Shown here piece by piece: positions 27,246 through 30,438 of a DNA stretch of 30,438 bases. Both the position numbers and the translations under genes were made by a program. The DNA is from Spirogloea muscicola (lineage: Eukaryota > Streptophyta > Zygnematophyceae > Spirogloeales > Spirogloeaceae), in NCBI GenBank assembly GCA_009602725.1, contig WELB01000315.1, positions 22,424 through 52,861 of the forward strand, in the 5' to 3' direction. The notes beneath the pieces are model-generated. The model was not told the DNA's origin. It made no database searches and saw nothing but the letters and a program-made list of their open reading frames with translations. The first letter of the stretch is position 1, and every line of letters begins with the position of its first letter.

Positions 27246-27449
27246 CCTTTGGAAGAGCTCACCTCCTCCGCCCCCTCTGACAGAAGAAAGTGGCTCTCCC
27301 AAAGCTCGTCCAAATTACGTCAATGGCTGGAAAGGGGTCGAGGGATGTGAACAGCAAGCCCGAAAATTTGACAGTCTGAAGAGGCCCAAAAAGCGCGTTA
27401 CCCAAAGCTAAGAGCTCTGAGAGCACTATCTCTCTTCTTTCTTCTTTTC

Positions 27450-27510
27450 AATCTTGAGCAAGCCTTTCACAGCCGTCGCCGCCATTTAGGAAGACCTTTC
27501 CACTGAATAT
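27450..27510 (+). repeat. Degenerate hairpin module
   Basis: TTTTCAATCTTGAGCAAGCC, TTTCACAGCCGTCGCCGCCA, TTTAGGAAGACC. Only the right side of the stem (CAGCC) and the tail remain clear. Confidence 0.45.
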
Positions 27511-27514
27511 TTGG

Positions 27515-27790
27515 GACTCGGTGGCACGGCATCCTCCGGCGACTTGCGCGTCATGCAATATCCCGCCGCCAAGGACAGCAGAGCGAGCAGCCCGGCTACA
27601 ATGCCGCCGGGTCGCTTGCTCAAATTAACAGACGCCTGGCAATCTCTCCGCAGAGATCCTTAGCCTTTGCCGTCCACTTGCATGCAGGCCGCACCCTGGC
27701 TGCTGCCTAAGCTTTTCGTCAGGGCGACGCTTTTCCGCCCTCTATTGATGTTGACTTGCAATTACTGACCAAAAGTATTGAAAGCCCACT
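27515..27790 (+). mobile_element. LINE-like 3' end, group 2
   Basis: One frame stays open through ARHAISRRQGQQSEQPGYNA, AGSLAQINRRLAISPQRSLA and FAVHLHAGRTLAAA, the best preserved C-terminus of group 2. It is followed by GTCAGGGCGACGCTTTTCCG and TTGACTTGCAATTACTGACC. A hairpin module on the same strand follows at 27830-27905. Confidence 0.6.
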
Positions 27791-27827
27791 TACTGACGTC
27801 TTGGAGGCTAGTATTCTGGTTTTTGCG

Positions 27828-27910
27828 CGATCTGACCTTTTCAGACCTTGTCCATCCCTTTGAGCTGGTTCCTCACAGCCATTGCCGTCATTTGAGCTAT
27901 CTCTTTCTAT
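27828..27910 (+). repeat. Hairpin module following a LINE-like 3' end
   Basis: TTTTCAGACCTTGTCCATCC, CTTTGAGCTGGTTCCTCACA, GCCATTGCCGTCATTTGAGC, TATCTCTTTC. Stem AGCTG/CAGCC is slightly weakened. Confidence 0.6.
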
Positions 27911-28240
27911 CTAACTCGCTGTGTGAAGCGCTTTTAAGGATGCGGCTTTAAGCGTAGCAGCGCTCCCAAGCTCTGGCTATTCAACAACGTGCTGGGCGCG
28001 CGCTTGAAGTCCGGCCAGCGGCTTCCGTGGCGGAGCTCGGGCTCCTCAAATTTAGCCAGTCGGAGTAGTATGTGCACCCGTTGGTATTAATATCACACTG
28101 TTACCTCTGCAACCTCAGAAATGGGCTACGATTTTACCTGCCCCACTATTTGCACTAGCTTTTGCCTCAACAAGGTATTGGCTTCAAATTGGCCACTCTC
28201 TTATGTCAAATGCACCGTATGCCTTCTCTCTTTTCTGACC
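27911..28240. other. Unassigned sequence with a repeat shared with the window end
   Basis: 28160-28235 (GCCTCAACAAGGTATTGGCT, TCAAATTGGCC, TGCCTTCTCTCT) matches 30330-30400 on the same strand. No coding domain was recognised. Confidence 0.5.
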
Positions 28241-28330
28241 CCTTCGACCTTTGTTCAATCTTTTTCTGGGCTCGCCAGTCACAGCCATCGCCCTCTACTG
28301 GACGAGTCTCTCTCCCTGCCCTTCCCTTTC
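28241..28330 (+). repeat. Hairpin module, plus orientation
   Basis: CCCCTTCGACCTTTGTTCAA, TCTTTTTCTGGGCTCGCCAG, TCACAGCCATCGCCCTCTAC, TGGACGAGTCTCTCTC. The left stem has a G-to-C change at GGCTC. Confidence 0.55.
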
Positions 28331-28430
28331 GGGTCAATTTGCAGTAGGTGATGTACGTCACCAATGTGCATGCCTTTGTACTTGGCCAATTTGGCCTCCA
28401 TTTGATTAAGATATACGAATTTTCTCCCCT
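28330..28430 (+). mobile_element. LINE-like 3' UTR only, group 1
   Basis: GGGTCAATTTGCAGTAGGTG, ATGTACGTCACCAATGTGCA, GCCTTTGTACTTGGCCAATT, TGGCCTCC and TACGAATTTTCTCCCC match the 3' UTR of 26770-26885 and 28885-28965. No coding part remains. Confidence 0.65.
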
Positions 28431-28504
28431 TCTTCCACCCGAGCCTGTAGGGCGTGGATGCGGGCCGACTCGCATGCCGTCGAGATATATAATGACAATC
28501 TGAC

Positions 28505-28565
28505 TACAGTACATTCCCTAAGGGCTGGCTCCTCACAGCCATTGCCTTGTATTGAAAGAGCTGTT
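28505..28565 (+). repeat. Hairpin module, plus orientation
   Basis: AAGGGCTGGCTCCTCACAGC, CATTGCCTTGTATTGAAAGA, GCTGTTTCTTTCTTTC. It lies about 85 bases past the LINE-like 3' UTR at 28330-28430, same strand. Confidence 0.6.
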
Positions 28566-28884
28566 TCTTTCTTTCGAGACAAAAGAGCAGTGAACTGTCA
28601 CCACTCTCGGACCCCTGGACCTTGCCCTCTTGCAGAATTCGTTGTCATCTTACTGTTGTAGCCCCAACCCAATGGTTTTCCCGCTTTTCTTGCTCCGCCG
28701 GCAGCCTGGGCTTGGCAGTCTGCAGCATCCCTTACAGCCTTAGTTGATGTGCTGCCCACGAGTGTGACTTCATGAGCATGCAGTACGACCTTGTCTGGGC
28801 CAAAGACAGCTGCAAGAGTATAGAGGTGAGGCTGTGTGCAAGATGCAAGTCAACTCGGCTCTAGTGCAGGGGAAGGAATCTTCC
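28566..28884. other. Unassigned sequence
   Basis: No domain, RNA or repeat recognised in about 320 bases between the hairpin at 28505-28565 and the end of the minus-strand LINE-like element. Confidence 0.45.
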
Positions 28885-30125
28885 GTGTATTTGAAACAAA
28901 CATAGGCCAAATGGCCAAGTACAAAGGCAAGCACATCTGATTACGTACATCACCTACAGCAGATTGACTCGCTCAGTAACCACTATTCAATGCATAAGGG
29001 TCGCTGATCGATGCCTGAATACTAGATGGCAGATTAGAAGCCCTTCTGCCACGATCTAGAGCTCGCCCAGCTTTCTGGTGTAAAGCATTAGCCTGAGCAC
29101 GCTGCAAATAAGCCGAAACTCGTCCTCGCAAGAACGACAGATATGCAGCTGGCAAGCCCATCTCAGCCGGAAACACACTTGCACGTCGTGCATAGCCTAG
29201 ATTGGCAACACTTCCAAGGAGAGTGTGGAAATGAGGACCTAAACAGCCAAAGATGTCGACTGCAGCTGACAGGAGCTGATCGCATTGGAATTGAATCGAA
29301 GAAGTGCTGCAGCTTTGTTCTGCACTGTCCACAGCGTGGCCAGCAATGTGCGGTGATGCTGGACCTTTATAAACCTCCGTGACAACAACATCAACGGCCC
29401 GTGGTCCTTCACCAGATTGCACGCCCACAATTTTAAGTGTGCGGTGATGATGACGTCCCTGGGCATCAGTGGTGATAGGCATGATGTTGTTCACTTCCAC
29501 GATCGTACGAGGGCCGGCGTCGCACATCAAACCCGCCAGGGCATCGCGGAGGAGGTTGTGGATGCCCACCACTCCTGGTCCAGTGGGGCATCGCAGCATG
29601 TGAGTGGCGAGCTCAGCGGCGAGCTCACGGAAGCCTCAAGCAGTTAGGTGAGAGGCCGAGGAAGAGCCGAAAGGCCTCGAAGCTGATGCTGAAGGCGTTG
29701 GCGACGGCGTGTGAGGTGTTCCAGTCGGTGTCACCAGGTGTGGCGAGAGAAGCAAGTCTTGCCAGGCTCCTTGGGTTGTTGTGAATCTTTGGCAGCCTCC
29801 TCACCTTTCTGCGGCGCTCATCTTCCACTGCCGTAACCAGTCTGGATTGTGCCCCTCTATCAGAAGCTTGGCCGAGGGCGGAGAATGGCGTGAGTAGGGG
29901 TCGTAGAGAGGGTTAAGAGCCGATTGCTGAGTCGCGGATGCTCCTCAGATCCGCTTGGAAGGGGAAGGAGCCTTCCTCCGCATTGGGTACGGGGTCGTGT
30001 GAGGCAAGGGAAGCGCATGGGTAGCAGAGAGGCGATCTGGTGCCAGCAGCCAAGGAAGGCTGCTTGCGTCGTCTGCTCCAACGACCGGCAGCCAAGGCCG
30101 CCCATGCGGGTGGGGAGGGAAGCCT
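28885..30125 (-). mobile_element. LINE-like reverse-transcriptase remnant, group 1 (largest copy)
   Basis: From about 30125 on the minus strand: ASLPTRMGGLGCRSLEQTTQ, AAFLGCWHQIASLLPMRFPC, the LP..GGLGLRS...AAFL.SW pattern typical of the end of non-LTR reverse transcriptases. After frameshifts comes FRELAAELATHMLRCPTGPG, then an intact 208-codon frame (29599-28973): VVGIHNLLRDALAGLMCDAG, VEVNNIMPITTDAQG, RAVDVVVTEVYKGPASPHIA, DIFGCLGPHFH, PAEMGLPAAYLSFLRGRVSA and YLQRAQANALHQKAGRA. The H...RC...G....H..LRDAL motif followed by a DV core is a nuclease-like tail found after RT in some algal and oomycete elements. The 3' UTR (28972-28885) ends in the shared block. Palm motifs are not in the window. 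Confidence 0.65.
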
Positions 30126-30438
30126 GGAGGGAAATTGACGCAGAGGGGAAAGAGGAAGATTGTAGTGGGGATGCCAGGGACTGCAGTAGGAAAAAGAACG
30201 TAGGGAGGTATCGTACTCCTTGTATCGTACTCCTTATCGTACTCCTTTTCCTCTCTTACTAATGTCATCTTAGGTACCTTAGATTAGGTCTCCGTATTAT
30301 GTAGCATTGTTTAGTCTGCACTCGACTCTGCCTGAACAATGTATTGGCTTGAATTGGCCTCCCTTTCAATTCATGCGCCCCGCGCGCCTTCTCTCTCTCT
30401 TGGGACCGTTGGCCCCCCCCCCCCCCCGGGCCGCCGCC
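30126..30438. other. Window end: tandem unit, shared repeat, polyC
   Basis: TATCGTACTCCTT occurs three times in close tandem at 30209-30247. 30330-30400 is the repeat shared with 28160-28235. A run of about 15 C near 30412-30426 precedes GCC-rich sequence at the edge. No gene recognised. Confidence 0.6.

Overview
The window looks like nuclear DNA of a GC-rich, intron-dense eukaryote, most likely a green alga. Two spliced housekeeping genes resemble plant and algal proteins most closely, their introns are short (about 90-350 bases), and a TGTAA poly(A)-type signal follows one of them. There is one 195-base N gap inside a GCC triplet repeat and one isolated N, so this is draft assembly and local mis-joins are possible. 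The organism is inferred from gene character only.

Layout. 1-542 holds the first two exons of a J-domain (DnaJ/DNAJC9-like) protein that stops in mid-domain. Immediately after it lies a ten-exon anthranilate synthase alpha subunit gene (TrpE, first step of tryptophan synthesis), ending at 4135. From about 4.4 to 10.4 kb the DNA is mobile-element debris: two Ty1/copia fragments placed back to back, 3' ends of non-LTR (LINE-like) elements, and many short hairpin repeats. 10975-13867 is an eight-exon CDC20 gene (activator of the anaphase-promoting complex) with an intact C-box, WD40 propeller and terminal Ile-Arg tail. 13.9-22.4 kb is mostly unassigned sequence with scattered repeats. 22483-23463 (minus) is a single-exon open frame of unknown function. 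24-30.4 kb is again repeats, with two groups of LINE-like remnants and several large inverted repeats.

Main observation. At least eleven LINE-like 3' ends from two related groups can be recognised. Group 1: 5985-equivalent 3' pieces at 6405-6460, 25985-26210, 26330-26885, 28330-28430 and 28885-30125. Group 2: 4537-4765, 8405-8545, 9046-9665, 16310-16560, 25575-25725 and 27515-27790. In seven of the eleven, the 3' end is followed within about 10-110 bases, on the same strand, by a short conserved module: a pyrimidine run, a GGCTG...CAGCC stem-loop with variable loop, then a TCAATGGGCGAGC-like tail. The same module occurs more than twenty further times alone, in both orientations. The simplest reading is that the hairpin is the 3' recognition structure of these elements, and that heavily 5'-truncated copies, or SINE-like parasites sharing the tail, have filled the region. 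Pairs of opposed copies make several foldback structures that would give long double-stranded RNA if transcribed. No prokaryotic-type operon, CRISPR array, rRNA or complete tRNA gene was seen.
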